A DNA stretch of 64,000 nt, taken from Oryzobacter telluris (GTDB lineage: Bacteria; Actinomycetota; Actinomycetes; Actinomycetales; Dermatophilaceae). The notes beneath the pieces were generated by a model that was given only the letters and a program-made list of their open reading frames with translations, was not told the origin of the DNA and searched no databases. The stretch lies in assembly GCF_043099285.1 (NCBI RefSeq), contig NZ_CP170723.1, forward strand, positions 2,542,001-2,606,000. Reading direction: 5' to 3'. The position numbers and the translations under genes were made by a program. Shown piece after piece: positions 33,491 through 42,200 of this stretch; within the stretch, counting starts at the first letter, position 1, and each line of letters starts with the position of its first letter.

Positions 33491-34393
33491 TCACTTGATG
33501 CCGGTGTGCGCGACGCCGGCGATGATGTGGCGCTGGGCCAGCAGGTAGACGACGGCGATGGGGAGGATCGAGAACACGGACCCGGCCATGACGACGTCCC
33601 ACTGGGTGGTGAACTGCCCCTGGAGGGTGGCCAGTCCGAGCGGGAGGGTCATGAACTCGGGTGAGCGGATGATGACGAGCGGCCAGAGGAAGCCGTTCCA
33701 GCTCGCCATGAAGGCGAAGACCGCGACGGTGGCCAAGGCCGGCCGGATGAGCGGCAGGACGATCTGCAGGAAGATCCGCAGGTGCCCGGCGCCGTCGATG
33801 GTGGCGGCCTCGTCGAGCTCGCGCGGCACGCTCTCGACCGCCTGCTTGAGCAGGAAGATCCCGAACGCCGAGGCGATGCTCGGCGCGAGCAGCCCGGCGT
33901 AGGTGTCCTGGAGGTTCAGCGTGCGCATCTCGATGAAGAGGGGCACGACGAGCACCTGGAGCGGCACCATCAGCGTCGCGAGGTAGAGGCCGAACACGAG
34001 GTTCTTCCCGCGGAACTCGAGGCGGGCGAAGCCGTAGGCGGCCATCGCGCCGGTGACGAGCTGGAACAGGGTCGAGGCCACCGCCACCCAGAACGAGTTG
34101 ACGACGATCCGCCACATCGGCAGCGTCTCGAGCAGCGTGCGGTAGGCCGCCAGCGTCGGGTCCTCGACGAGCAGCGTCGGCCCACCGGCCAGGCTGCCCT
34201 CGGGGGTGATCGAGGTGACGACCGTCCAGAGGAACGGGAAGAGCATGACCGCGGCACCGGCTGCGACGACGACGTACTGCAGGACCTTCACCGGCGTCGG
34301 GCGGCGCCGGGCCGGGTGGCGGACGGGATGCTGCGCGCCGCGCCCGTGGGGCTCGACCAGCGGTGCGCTGTCGCGCGAGAGCAGGTCAGGCAT
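33491..34393 (-). CDS. ABC sugar transporter permease (MalG type)
   Basis: A 300-residue inner-membrane permease with six helices, the first at KVLQYVVVAAGAAVMLFPFLWTVV. The EAA loop that docks the ATPase is ELDEAATIDGAGHLRIFLQIVLPLIRP. The ATG at 34393 overlaps the upstream permease gene by 8 bases, and the open frame further upstream is only a shadow of that gene. A 35-residue polar N-terminus precedes helix 1. No ATPase gene is in the operon. Confidence 0.94.
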   Translation of the reverse strand: MPDLLSRDSAPLVEPHGRGAQHPVRHPARRRPTPVKVLQYVVVAAGAAVMLFPFLWTVVTSITPEGSLAGGPTLLVEDPTLAAYRTLLETLPMWRIVVNSFWVAVASTLFQLVTGAMAAYGFARLEFRGKNLVFGLYLATLMVPLQVLVVPLFIEMRTLNLQDTYAGLLAPSIASAFGIFLLKQAVESVPRELDEAATIDGAGHLRIFLQIVLPLIRPALATVAVFAFMASWNGFLWPLVIIRSPEFMTLPLGLATLQGQFTTQWDVVMAGSVFSILPIAVVYLLAQRHIIAGVAHTGIK

Positions 34394-35327
34394 GGTGCAC
34401 CCACCGTCGCTGGCCACGGATCTGGACCGCGGTGATGAGCAGGATGAGGGCGAAGAGGATCCACGACAGCGCGCTGGCCTCGCCGGCCCGGCCGTAGCGG
34501 AAGGTGAGGTCGTAGATCTGCCCGACGACGACCTGGCTCGAGCCCGACGGCCCGCCACCGGTCATCACGTAGACCTGGTCGAAGACCTGGAACCCGTTGA
34601 TGAGGCTGATGACGACGACGAAGAACGTCGAGGGCGACAGCAGCGGCAGGGTGATCCGCCAGAACCGCTGCCACGCGCTCGCGCCGTCGACCGTCGCGGC
34701 CTCGAGGACGTCGGTCGGGATGGCCTGCAGCCCCGCGAGCATGATGACCATGACGAAGCCGAGGTCCTTCCACGCCGAGCTGAGGATGACCGAGGGCAGC
34801 GCCCACGCGGGGTCGGTCCACCAGCCGGGCTCGGGCAGGCCCACGGCACCGAGCACCGTGTTGACGAGCCCGTTCGTCGGGTTGAGCAGCCACTTCCAGA
34901 CCAGCGCCACGACGACCCAGCTGGTGACCACGGGGAGGAAGTACGCCGCGCGGAACAGGCTGCGGCCGCGCATCCGCTGGTTGAGCAGGAGGGCGAGCCC
35001 GAGGCCGCCGGCGTACACGAGCGGGAGGTAGCCCAGGCAGTACAGGAGCGTGTTGCGGAAGACGTCGCGCGTGCCCGCGTCGGTGAGCAGGGACCGGTAG
35101 TTCTCGACGCCCGCCCACTCCATCGGGGAGATGAGGTTCCACCGGTGCAGGCTCACCCAGAAGGAGCCGACCATCGGCACGAGGGTGAAGGCGACGAGCG
35201 GCACGGCGCTCGGGGCGAGGAAGAGGACGACCCAGCCCAGGTTGCGCCAGCGCGAGCCGCGAGCCCCGCCGGAGCGGGGGCGGCGGGTCACGGTGGTGGC
35301 CGACCCGGGGGTCGCGAGCATCGTCAC
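34386..35327 (-). CDS. ABC sugar transporter permease (MalF type)
   Basis: A 313-residue inner-membrane permease, partner of the MalG-type protein. Six helices start with LGWVVLFLAPSAVPLVAFTLVPMV, and the EAA loop is VLEAATVDGASAWQRFWRITLPLLSP. The ATG overlaps the ROK repressor stop by four bases, so regulator and transporter are one transcript. Confidence 0.94.
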   Translation of the reverse strand: MTMLATPGSATTVTRRPRSGGARGSRWRNLGWVVLFLAPSAVPLVAFTLVPMVGSFWVSLHRWNLISPMEWAGVENYRSLLTDAGTRDVFRNTLLYCLGYLPLVYAGGLGLALLLNQRMRGRSLFRAAYFLPVVTSWVVVALVWKWLLNPTNGLVNTVLGAVGLPEPGWWTDPAWALPSVILSSAWKDLGFVMVIMLAGLQAIPTDVLEAATVDGASAWQRFWRITLPLLSPSTFFVVVISLINGFQVFDQVYVMTGGGPSGSSQVVVGQIYDLTFRYGRAGEASALSWILFALILLITAVQIRGQRRWVHHA

Positions 35328-36532
35328 AGCGCACCGACCGTGGTCTGGAGGCGGGCGCGGACCCGCTCGCCCTCACGGCCGCTGGAGACGGCGTCGAACG
35401 GGGAGGCGAGGACGAGGGACGCCGCGCCCACCGCCCACTGGTCCTCGCTCCACGGCTCGACGACGCAGGAGATGCCACGGCGCGCGGGGAGGAGGTGGCG
35501 GCGGAAGGACTCCTCGAAGGTCGCCTCCCAGAACGCCCACTCGTCGATGCCCTCACCGAGCAGCACGACGACCTCGGGGTCGAGGAGGTGGACGGCGCCG
35601 GCCAGGGCCCGGCCGAGCAGGCGACCGGCGTCGGCGTAGACGGTGCGGGCCGCGGCGTTCCCGGCGCGGGCGGCCTCGGCGAGCCCGCGCACGCTGCCCT
35701 CGGGGCCGACGACCCCCGCCGCGCGGGCGGCGAGGAGCAGGCCGGACTCGCCGACGAAGCCCTCGAGGCAGCCGTGGTTGCCGCAGCCGCACTGGGGCCC
35801 GTCGTCGGCGACGGGGGTGTGGCCGAACTCGCCGGCGCCGCCGTGGGCGCCGCGGCCGACCGAGCCGTTCTGGACGATGCCCAGGCCCACACCACGGCCG
35901 ATGGTCACGACGAGGAAGTCGGCGTGGGTGCGTCCGGAGCCGTAGAGGATCTCGGCGGCGGCCAGGGTGTTGACGTCGTTGTCGACGAGGACGGGGACGC
36001 CGAGGGCCTCGCGCAGCCGGGCCCCGACGGGCACGCGGTCCCAGCCGAGGGTGGGGGCGTCGACGACGCCGGACGCCTGGTTGTCGACCGCACCGGGCAT
36101 CCCGACCCCGACGCCCAGGAGTGGGCCCTCGTGGGCGCGGACGGCGTCGGCCAGGACCGAGGCGATGGCGTCGAGGGCGTGGGGGGTGGTGGCGTCGAGC
36201 TCGACCGTGGAGGCGGCGGTGACCGCGCCGTCGAGGCCGACGGAGACGATGCGCACGTGGTCGGCGGTGACCTTGGCGCCGATGGCCCCTCCGGCGGTGC
36301 GGACCAGGCCGAGCAGGCGCGCCGGGCGGCCACCCTGGCTCGGCACCGACTCGAGCTCGGTGACGAGCTCGCGCGCCAGCAGGTCCTTCGTGGTCTGGGT
36401 GACCGTGGCGGGGCTGACGCCGAGGACGCGGGCGATGTCGGCCCGCGACGACGGCCCGCGGGTACCGAGCAGCCCGAGGACTGCGGCACGCACGAGATCG
36501 CCGCGGTTGGCGACCGGACCGGCCTGGGACAT
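35324..36532 (-). CDS. ROK family transcriptional repressor
   Basis: A 402-residue ROK regulator. The N-terminal winged helix-turn-helix is AAVLGLLGTRGPSSRADIARVLGVSPATVTQTTKDLL. The C-terminal ROK sugar-kinase-like domain contains GVGVGMPGAVDN, the DNDVNTLAAAE loop, IGRGVGLGIV, and the zinc site GHTPVADDGPQCGCGNHGCLEGF (His plus three Cys). It is first in the operon and should repress it until the imported sugar binds. Start choice: the ATG at 36532 has GGGAGA upstream. An in-frame ATG at 36577 would fall inside the -10 box. Confidence 0.95.
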   Translation of the reverse strand: MSQAGPVANRGDLVRAAVLGLLGTRGPSSRADIARVLGVSPATVTQTTKDLLARELVTELESVPSQGGRPARLLGLVRTAGGAIGAKVTADHVRIVSVGLDGAVTAASTVELDATTPHALDAIASVLADAVRAHEGPLLGVGVGMPGAVDNQASGVVDAPTLGWDRVPVGARLREALGVPVLVDNDVNTLAAAEILYGSGRTHADFLVVTIGRGVGLGIVQNGSVGRGAHGGAGEFGHTPVADDGPQCGCGNHGCLEGFVGESGLLLAARAAGVVGPEGSVRGLAEAARAGNAAARTVYADAGRLLGRALAGAVHLLDPEVVVLLGEGIDEWAFWEATFEESFRRHLLPARRGISCVVEPWSEDQWAVGAASLVLASPFDAVSSGREGERVRARLQTTVGAL

Positions 36533-36550
36533 CGTCGTCTCCCTGCTTTG

Positions 36551-36574
36551 TTCGACACTAAATTTAGTGGTGAA
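36551..36574. promoter_or_regulatory. ROK operator: AT-rich palindrome overlapping -10 and +1
   Basis: The 14-bp perfect palindrome CACTAAATTTAGTG (36556-36569) is flanked symmetrically by TTC and GAA two bases out. It is strikingly AT-rich in this genome and directly overlaps the -10 edge and transcription start, the classical position for a repressor site. Confidence 0.82.
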
Positions 36575-36601
36575 CATAGCCCGACGACGAGGGCGCGTCA
36601 A
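36573..36601 (-). promoter_or_regulatory. Complete sigma-A type promoter of the sugar operon
   Basis: TTGACG (36596-36601) and TATGTT (36573-36578) on the minus strand are separated by exactly 17 bases. This is the best -35/-10 match in the window and drives the ROK gene and the transport genes. Confidence 0.75.
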
Positions 36602-36672
36602 GCAGGTGGGTCCCGGGGTGTCGCCGCCGCAGGTCAACGGCCTGCGAGCCGGATGTCAGCCGCGTCGGGCGG

Positions 36673-37446
36673 TCAGGACGTGATGGTCGCGCGGCAGCCG
36701 TGGCGCTCGGCGAACGGCTCGACGACGACGTCGGCCTGCGTCCCGCCCGCCCGCAGGAACCCCTCGACAAGGCCCTCGTGGACCGAGCAGACGACGGTCG
36801 GGCTCACCCGCGCGGCGTCGAGGAGGGGGCAGGTGCGCAGCAGCAGCGCGGTCTCGCGGCCCTCTGCCGGGGCGGGCCGGGTGCTCTCGGTGAGCACCGG
36901 GGAGAACCCGAGCGCCTCCAGGAGGTCGAGGGCCTGTCCGACGGAGTCAGGGGCGCCGGCGTCCGTGGCGAGGCGGGCGCCCTCGCCGACCCGGTCGGTG
37001 TCGTCGCGCTCGTCGGCCCCGTCTGGTCGTGGCTGGTCCCCCTCGGCGAGCCGTCGTCCCCAGGCGAGGCCGACGCGGCGGGCGTCGGCGGCGGGGTCCT
37101 CGCTCGTCGTCGCGAGGTGGTCGGCGAGGGTGGCCACGAGGGCGGTGTGCTCGAGGGAGGCGACCCGCCCGGCCAGGTGCATCAGGCCCGCGGGGGTCAC
37201 GGAGTACGAGACGGACGGTCGACCCATCCGTCCGCGGTTCTGCTCGCCCCGCACCATGCCGTCGCGGCTGAGCGCCTCGAGGTGCTGCCGGGTCGTGTTC
37301 TCGTGCCCCCCGAGCACCGCCGACAGCTCGGTGGTGGTCACGGGCTCGTGCCGCCCCACGGCCCGCAGGACCCGCACGCGCGCCACCGGCAGGGCCGGTG
37401 CCGACGGTCGGGCAGGCAGCGGCCCACGGTCGCGAGAGGGAGTCAC
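36673..37446 (-). CDS. HTH transcriptional regulator with SufR-like cysteine pattern
   Basis: A 257-residue regulator. The N-terminal winged helix is VRVLRAVGRHEPVTTTELSAVLGGHENTTRQHLEALSRDGMV with the wing QNRGRMGRPSVSYSVT. The C-terminal part has LRTCPLLDAARVSPTVVCSVHEGLVEG ... ERHGC, three cysteines spaced about like the Fe-S ligands of SufR-type regulators. No suf genes are in the window. The GTG at 37446 is supported by TACAGT 6 bases upstream. Target genes are not evident, and it may regulate itself or the divergent TOPRIM gene. Confidence 0.82.
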   Translation of the reverse strand: MTPSRDRGPLPARPSAPALPVARVRVLRAVGRHEPVTTTELSAVLGGHENTTRQHLEALSRDGMVRGEQNRGRMGRPSVSYSVTPAGLMHLAGRVASLEHTALVATLADHLATTSEDPAADARRVGLAWGRRLAEGDQPRPDGADERDDTDRVGEGARLATDAGAPDSVGQALDLLEALGFSPVLTESTRPAPAEGRETALLLRTCPLLDAARVSPTVVCSVHEGLVEGFLRAGGTQADVVVEPFAERHGCRATITS

Positions 37447-37452
37447 GCTGCC

Positions 37453-37458
37453 ACTGTA
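37453..37458 (-). promoter_or_regulatory. -10 element (TACAGT), leaderless promoter of the SufR-like gene
   Basis: TACAGT on the minus strand ends 6 bases before the GTG at 37446. Confidence 0.5.
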
Positions 37459-37597
37459 GAAAACCGCAGGCCACGAGGCCACCGGTGTCTGCAGAGCGCA
37501 CCCGATCGGCCCACCCCAACCTCGGTCGTCCGGCGCCGTCGTGGACGGGTCGGCCAACCCGGTCGCCACGCGACCGTCGGCCTGCGAGGCTGTCGGC

Positions 37598-38224
37598 GTG
37601 GAGGTGGGACGGGCCGTGGTCGTCGTCGTGGAGGGGCCGAGCGACGTGGCGGTCCTCGAGGTCCTCCTCCGGCGCCGCGGGCAGACCTCCGGCGTCGAGG
37701 TCCACGGGATGGGCGGGGTCACGAACATCCGCCGGGCCCTGACCCGGCTGCTGGCCACGAGCCCGGCGCCCCGGGTGCTCGGCCTCTGCGACGAGGGCGA
37801 GGCGGAGGTCGTGGTGCGCGCGGTCGCCGCGTCGGGTGTCGACGTGCGGTCGGTCGACGACCTGCCGGCGCTCGGCTTCCACACCTGTCGGGCCGACCTC
37901 GAGGACGAGCTGGTGCGCACCCTCGGTCCGACCACCGTGCTGGGGGTGCTCGACGACCTCGGTCTCGGCGCCGCGTTCGACCGGTTCCGCCACGAGCCCG
38001 CCTGGCGCGGCCGCGACCTGCACGAGAGCCTGGTGCGGTTCGCCGGGGTCGCCTCCGGGCGCAAGGTCCTGTTCGCCCGGGCCCTGGCCGAGGCCCTCGA
38101 CCCCGACACCCCGCCGGACCCGCTGGCGCTCCTGCTGGAGCAGGTGGCGGCCGCCGTCACCGACCTCGAGAGCCCTCCGGTGGGTCCCTTCGAGGTCACC
38201 GCCGGCGTCCACCGGGATCCCTGA
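37598..38224 (+). CDS. Orphan TOPRIM domain protein
   Basis: A 208-residue protein whose start AVVVVVEGPSDVAVLEVLLRRRG is the first TOPRIM motif with catalytic Glu12. LGLCDEGEAEVVVRAV (Asp65, Glu66) fits the second, acidic motif. TOPRIM domains of this type occur in OLD-family nucleases and in primases or topoisomerases, but the OLD ATPase half is missing here and no ATPase gene is adjacent. The C-terminal 100 residues (RHEPAWRGRDLHESLVRFAGVASGRK) are helical and resemble the tail of standalone TOPRIM proteins. A nuclease or nucleotidyl-hydrolase activity is inference. The GTG start is chosen because the TOPRIM strand begins right after it. Confidence 0.75.
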   Translation: MEVGRAVVVVVEGPSDVAVLEVLLRRRGQTSGVEVHGMGGVTNIRRALTRLLATSPAPRVLGLCDEGEAEVVVRAVAASGVDVRSVDDLPALGFHTCRADLEDELVRTLGPTTVLGVLDDLGLGAAFDRFRHEPAWRGRDLHESLVRFAGVASGRKVLFARALAEALDPDTPPDPLALLLEQVAAAVTDLESPPVGPFEVTAGVHRDP

Positions 38225-38229
38225 CCGGG

Positions 38230-38982
38230 TCAGAACCCCCCGAAGTCACCTCCGCCGAAGTCGCCGCCACCGAAGTCCCCGCCGCCGTTCCCCCAGTCGG
38301 AGCCGCCTCCGGCCCAGTCGCCACCGCCACCGACGTCCCCGCCGGTGTCGCTGGAGCCCGTGTCGACCGCACCCGCGTCCTGGCCGGCGTCACCACCGGT
38401 GTCGCCCGAGTCGCCACCGGTGTCACCCGAGTCGCCCGAGTCGCTGCCGGTGTCACCGGCCTCCTGCGCCTCGGGGCTCTGGTCGTAGCCGTCGAAGAGC
38501 GCGTTGGCGATGGCCGACCCGACGACGACGCCGGCGATCGTGCCCATCATCGAGCCCATCACCATGCCGCCCATCCCCATCCCACCGCCGGCGAAGGAGC
38601 CACGCGAGAAGGTGCCCTGCAGCGTCCCCGGACGGCGCATCTCGGCGCGGGTGGCGGCCCGGGCGAGGTCGGCGGGCTCGGCGGAGGTGCCGGCCTCCTC
38701 GGGCGCCTGGCTCGCGAGCTCGCGCAGCAGCTGCTCGCGCTGGTCCGGGGTGAGCTTCTCGAACGCCTCGCGGTGGATCGCCTCGAGCTGCTCCGGGGGC
38801 GCCGTGCGCAGCAGGTAGCGGTACCGGGCCACCGCGCGCTCGTCCTCGGAGGGACCGGATGCGGGCGGCGCCGGGGTCGCCGAGGACGGGGCACCCCATC
38901 CCGAGGAGGTCGGGCCGCGGCCCACCGCCTGGCCCTCCTGGGGGCGCGGCGGACGTCCGAGCAGCCGGTCGAGAAAGCCCAT
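38230..38982 (-). CDS. Gly/Asp-tailed protein with a glycine-rich hydrophobic segment
   Basis: A 250-residue protein of unknown function. The start MGFLDRLLGRPP could form an amphipathic helix. Residues 50-110 are helical (ARYRYLLRTAPPEQLEAIHREAFEKLTPDQREQLLREL). A Met/Gly/Ala-rich stretch around 135-165 (GMGMGGMVMGSMMGTIAGVVVG) looks like a glycine-zipper membrane segment. The last 75 residues are a low-complexity acidic tail of Asp/Gly/Ser units ending in three DFGGG-type repeats. The ATG at 38982 has GAGGGG upstream. It converges on the TOPRIM gene with 5 bases between stops. Confidence 0.75.
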   Translation of the reverse strand: MGFLDRLLGRPPRPQEGQAVGRGPTSSGWGAPSSATPAPPASGPSEDERAVARYRYLLRTAPPEQLEAIHREAFEKLTPDQREQLLRELASQAPEEAGTSAEPADLARAATRAEMRRPGTLQGTFSRGSFAGGGMGMGGMVMGSMMGTIAGVVVGSAIANALFDGYDQSPEAQEAGDTGSDSGDSGDTGGDSGDTGGDAGQDAGAVDTGSSDTGGDVGGGGDWAGGGSDWGNGGGDFGGGDFGGGDFGGF

Positions 38983-39107
38983 GGTCGATCCCCTCGTCAC
39001 GCGACCCCACGCAGGGAGGCCGTCTCCGTGGTCAAACGGCCTCTACCCCGCCCCCGGTTCCCCAAACGCGGAAACGGCTGCCCCAGAGGGGGTTCCGGGA
39101 GCGTCCG

Positions 39108-39142
39108 GGTGCAGGCACGAGCAGCCGCGTCGTGCCTGCACC
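39108..39142. promoter_or_regulatory. Strong hairpin upstream of the large secreted repeat protein
   Basis: GGTGCAGGCACGA and TCGTGCCTGCACC are exact 13-base arms around a 9-base loop, in the 287-base region between divergent genes 38982 and 39270. It could be an operator or a 5' leader structure. The rest of this region shows no gene or clear -10. Confidence 0.5.
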
Positions 39143-39269
39143 ACCCGGCGTACCACCCGGAATGACCAGGTCGCATGGCCCGATGGAGCCATGGACGCGA
39201 CCTCCGAGGAGGAGTTGGGTGAGTTCCCGTACGCGCGCCGGGGTGACGCGCGATGACGGAGGGTCGGAC

Positions 39270-42200
39270 ATGGGCATGTCGACGTACACCGGAGCGCACG
39301 TCTCGAAGACCCCTCGCCGGGTCAGGTGGGTGGGGGCGGCGACCGCCGTCCTGCTCGCCCTGCTCGGGACACCCTTCGTCGTGGCACCCGCGTCGGCGGA
39401 CCCCGCGAGCCCGCTCACGGTCACCGTGACCGCCTCCCCCAGCCCCGTCGCGTCCGGGGCCGAGATCACCTACTCGATCTCGATCGTCAACACGGGCGGC
39501 GCGAAGGTCACGAACCTGGTCCTCACCGACCAGCTCAACGGGGTCGGCACGCTCCAGTCACCCCCGGCCACGCCCCAGTACGCCATCACCTCCAGCCAGG
39601 GCACCTGCACCCAGTCCGGCCAGCTCGTCAGCTGCAACGGCGGCACGATGAACGGGGGCGCCAGCTGGTTCGTGACGATCCGCGGGGTCGTCACCGCACC
39701 GAGCGGGACGACCCTGAACAACACCGCCAGCATCACCGGCACGAAGTCGGCCCAGAACTTCACGACCAACGGCAGCGTCCAGACCCTCGTCCAGGGCGGC
39801 TCCGGCTCCACGAAGCCCGACCTGACGCTCAACAAGACCGGGCCGTCCTCGGTGGTCGGCGGCTCGAGCTTCGACTACGTCCTCACCGTCAACAACATCG
39901 GCACGGCGCTCGCGAACGACATCGTCGTCAAGGACACGCTGCCCGCCGGCGTCACGCTGCAGGCCAGCCCGTTCGAGACGACCAGTCTGTTCACCTGCTC
40001 CAGCGCGGGGTCGCCGATCACCGTGACCTGCTCGGGAGGGCGGGTCAACGCCGGCCAGAACGGGAGCATCCGGCTGCACGTCGTGGCCCCGGCGACCGGC
40101 TCCCTCACGAACACCGCGGTCGTCGACCCCGACAACACCATCGCCGAGGGCAACGAGCTGAACAACACCTCGGCCGTGGTCAGCACGAGCGTCACCACGA
40201 CCCCCGCGTCGCAGGGCCTGACGATCGTCAAGACCGACGACCCGTCGGTCATCGCCGGCGCGGGCCCCGACCCCGTCTACCCGACGCAGACGCTCACCTA
40301 CAAGATCCGCGTCACCAACGCCGCCACGACGCGCGCCGACGACGTCGTCGTCACCGACGGCACCCAGGGCCTGGAGGCCGCGAGCATCGTCGTCACCCAG
40401 GCCGTCGTCAACGGCTCCGTCGGCACCGGCAACGGCTGCGTCGTCGCGGCCGCCGAGACACGCTGCACGGTCAAGAGCCTCAACGCCGGTGGCACGGTGA
40501 CGGTCACCGTGCGCGGCACGGTCATCGCCCCGGCCGGCATGGTCCTCATCAACACCGCGACGGCCACCGCGAACATCAGGAACACCGGCGTGCGGGCCAC
40601 CGCGACCGAGCGGACCACCGTGAAGCCGCAGTTCGACCTCACCCTGACCAAGGCCGGCCAGCCCGACCCGGTGTGTGCGCGCACCTGGCCCGCGGGCGGA
40701 CAGGTCCCCGCCGACCCCGACGTGTGCGTGGGCGGGCTGAAGTACACCTTCGTCGTCGGCAACAGCGGGATCGCTGCCGCGACGAACGTCCTCGTCCGCG
40801 ACCCGCTCCCGGCCGGCGTGGTCTACGACAGCTTCGCGAACATCGGCGGCGCCGACTTCTCGTGCACCCTCGGCGCGGGCAACGTCCTGTCCTGCACCAA
40901 CCCCAGCCTCGCGCCGGAGTCGACCGAGTCGTTCTCGATCATCGTCGTCCCGCCGCCGGGCACCGGTCCCCTGACCAACACGGTCAACGTCGACCCGAAC
41001 AACGCGATCTTCGAGGCCGACGAGACGAACAACGACGCCTCCGCCACGGTCCAGGTCTCCACGGGCATCGACCTCACCGTCTTCAAGCAGGACGACAAGG
41101 TCGGCGGCGACGGTGACGAGACCGACAACTCGCCGATCAACCCGCCCGGGACGCTCATCCCCAACTACCCGGCCCCGGCCGCGGGCTTCGACCCCATCGC
41201 GACCAACGGCACCCAGTCCTACACGATCTACGTCGACAACCTCGGCACGCAGGACGCCACGAACGTCCGGGTCGAGGACACCCTCCCCGCGGGAACGCGC
41301 TTCCTCTCCGTGACCGGCAACGCCGGGTTCACGTGCAGCCACGACGGCTCCGCCCTCGGTGGCAAGGTCACCTGCGTCGGCGCCGCCCTCAACGGCACGG
41401 CGACCGAGTTCTACGACCCGCCGGGCGCGCCGATGCCCGGCGGCAACCAGTTCGCCACGATCATCGTCAAGGTCTTCGCCACCGGGTTCGTCCAGCCGGT
41501 GATGCACAACGAGGTCCGCGTCGACCCGCTGAACGCGATCGCCGAGGCCAACGAGGCCAACAACATCGCCGTCCAGGACACCACGGTGGCCACCGGCGGT
41601 GCCGGGGTCGGCGCGTTCAACCAGCTGACCGTGGCCAAGGTCCAGAGTGACCCCGCCGCCGGCTCGCCCGTCGCCACCAACGGCATCCTCAGCTACACGA
41701 TCACCGCAGGGAACGACGGCACCGACCCGGTGAGCAACGTCGTGCTGCAGGACTTCCTCCCGACCGGGTCGCGGTTCATCTCCGCCGCCGACACCGATGC
41801 CGGACCGGGGACCACCGACGCCTTCTTCTGCACCCACGACGGTGCGGCCACCGGCGGCGTCGTCACCTGCACCGGCGGCGACTTCTCCGGAACCGTCAAC
41901 ACCATCCCTGACACCGGCGGCGTCGGGAACATCCCGCTGACCCGCCAGGTCAAGGTCACCGTGTTCGCGCCCAACACCCCGGGCACGTACCAGAACACCG
42001 TGAAGATCGACCCCAACGACGTCGTCGCCGAGGGCAACGAGTTCGACAACACCGCGCAGGCCTCGACCCAGGTCAAGACGTCCGGCGACGGTGGCCTCAA
42101 CTCCTTCCACCAGCTGAGCATCGACAAGACCGCCAGCGCGCAGGTCTCGACGAGCAGCGTCATCACCTACACGCTCCTCGTGACGAACTCGGGAACCAAC

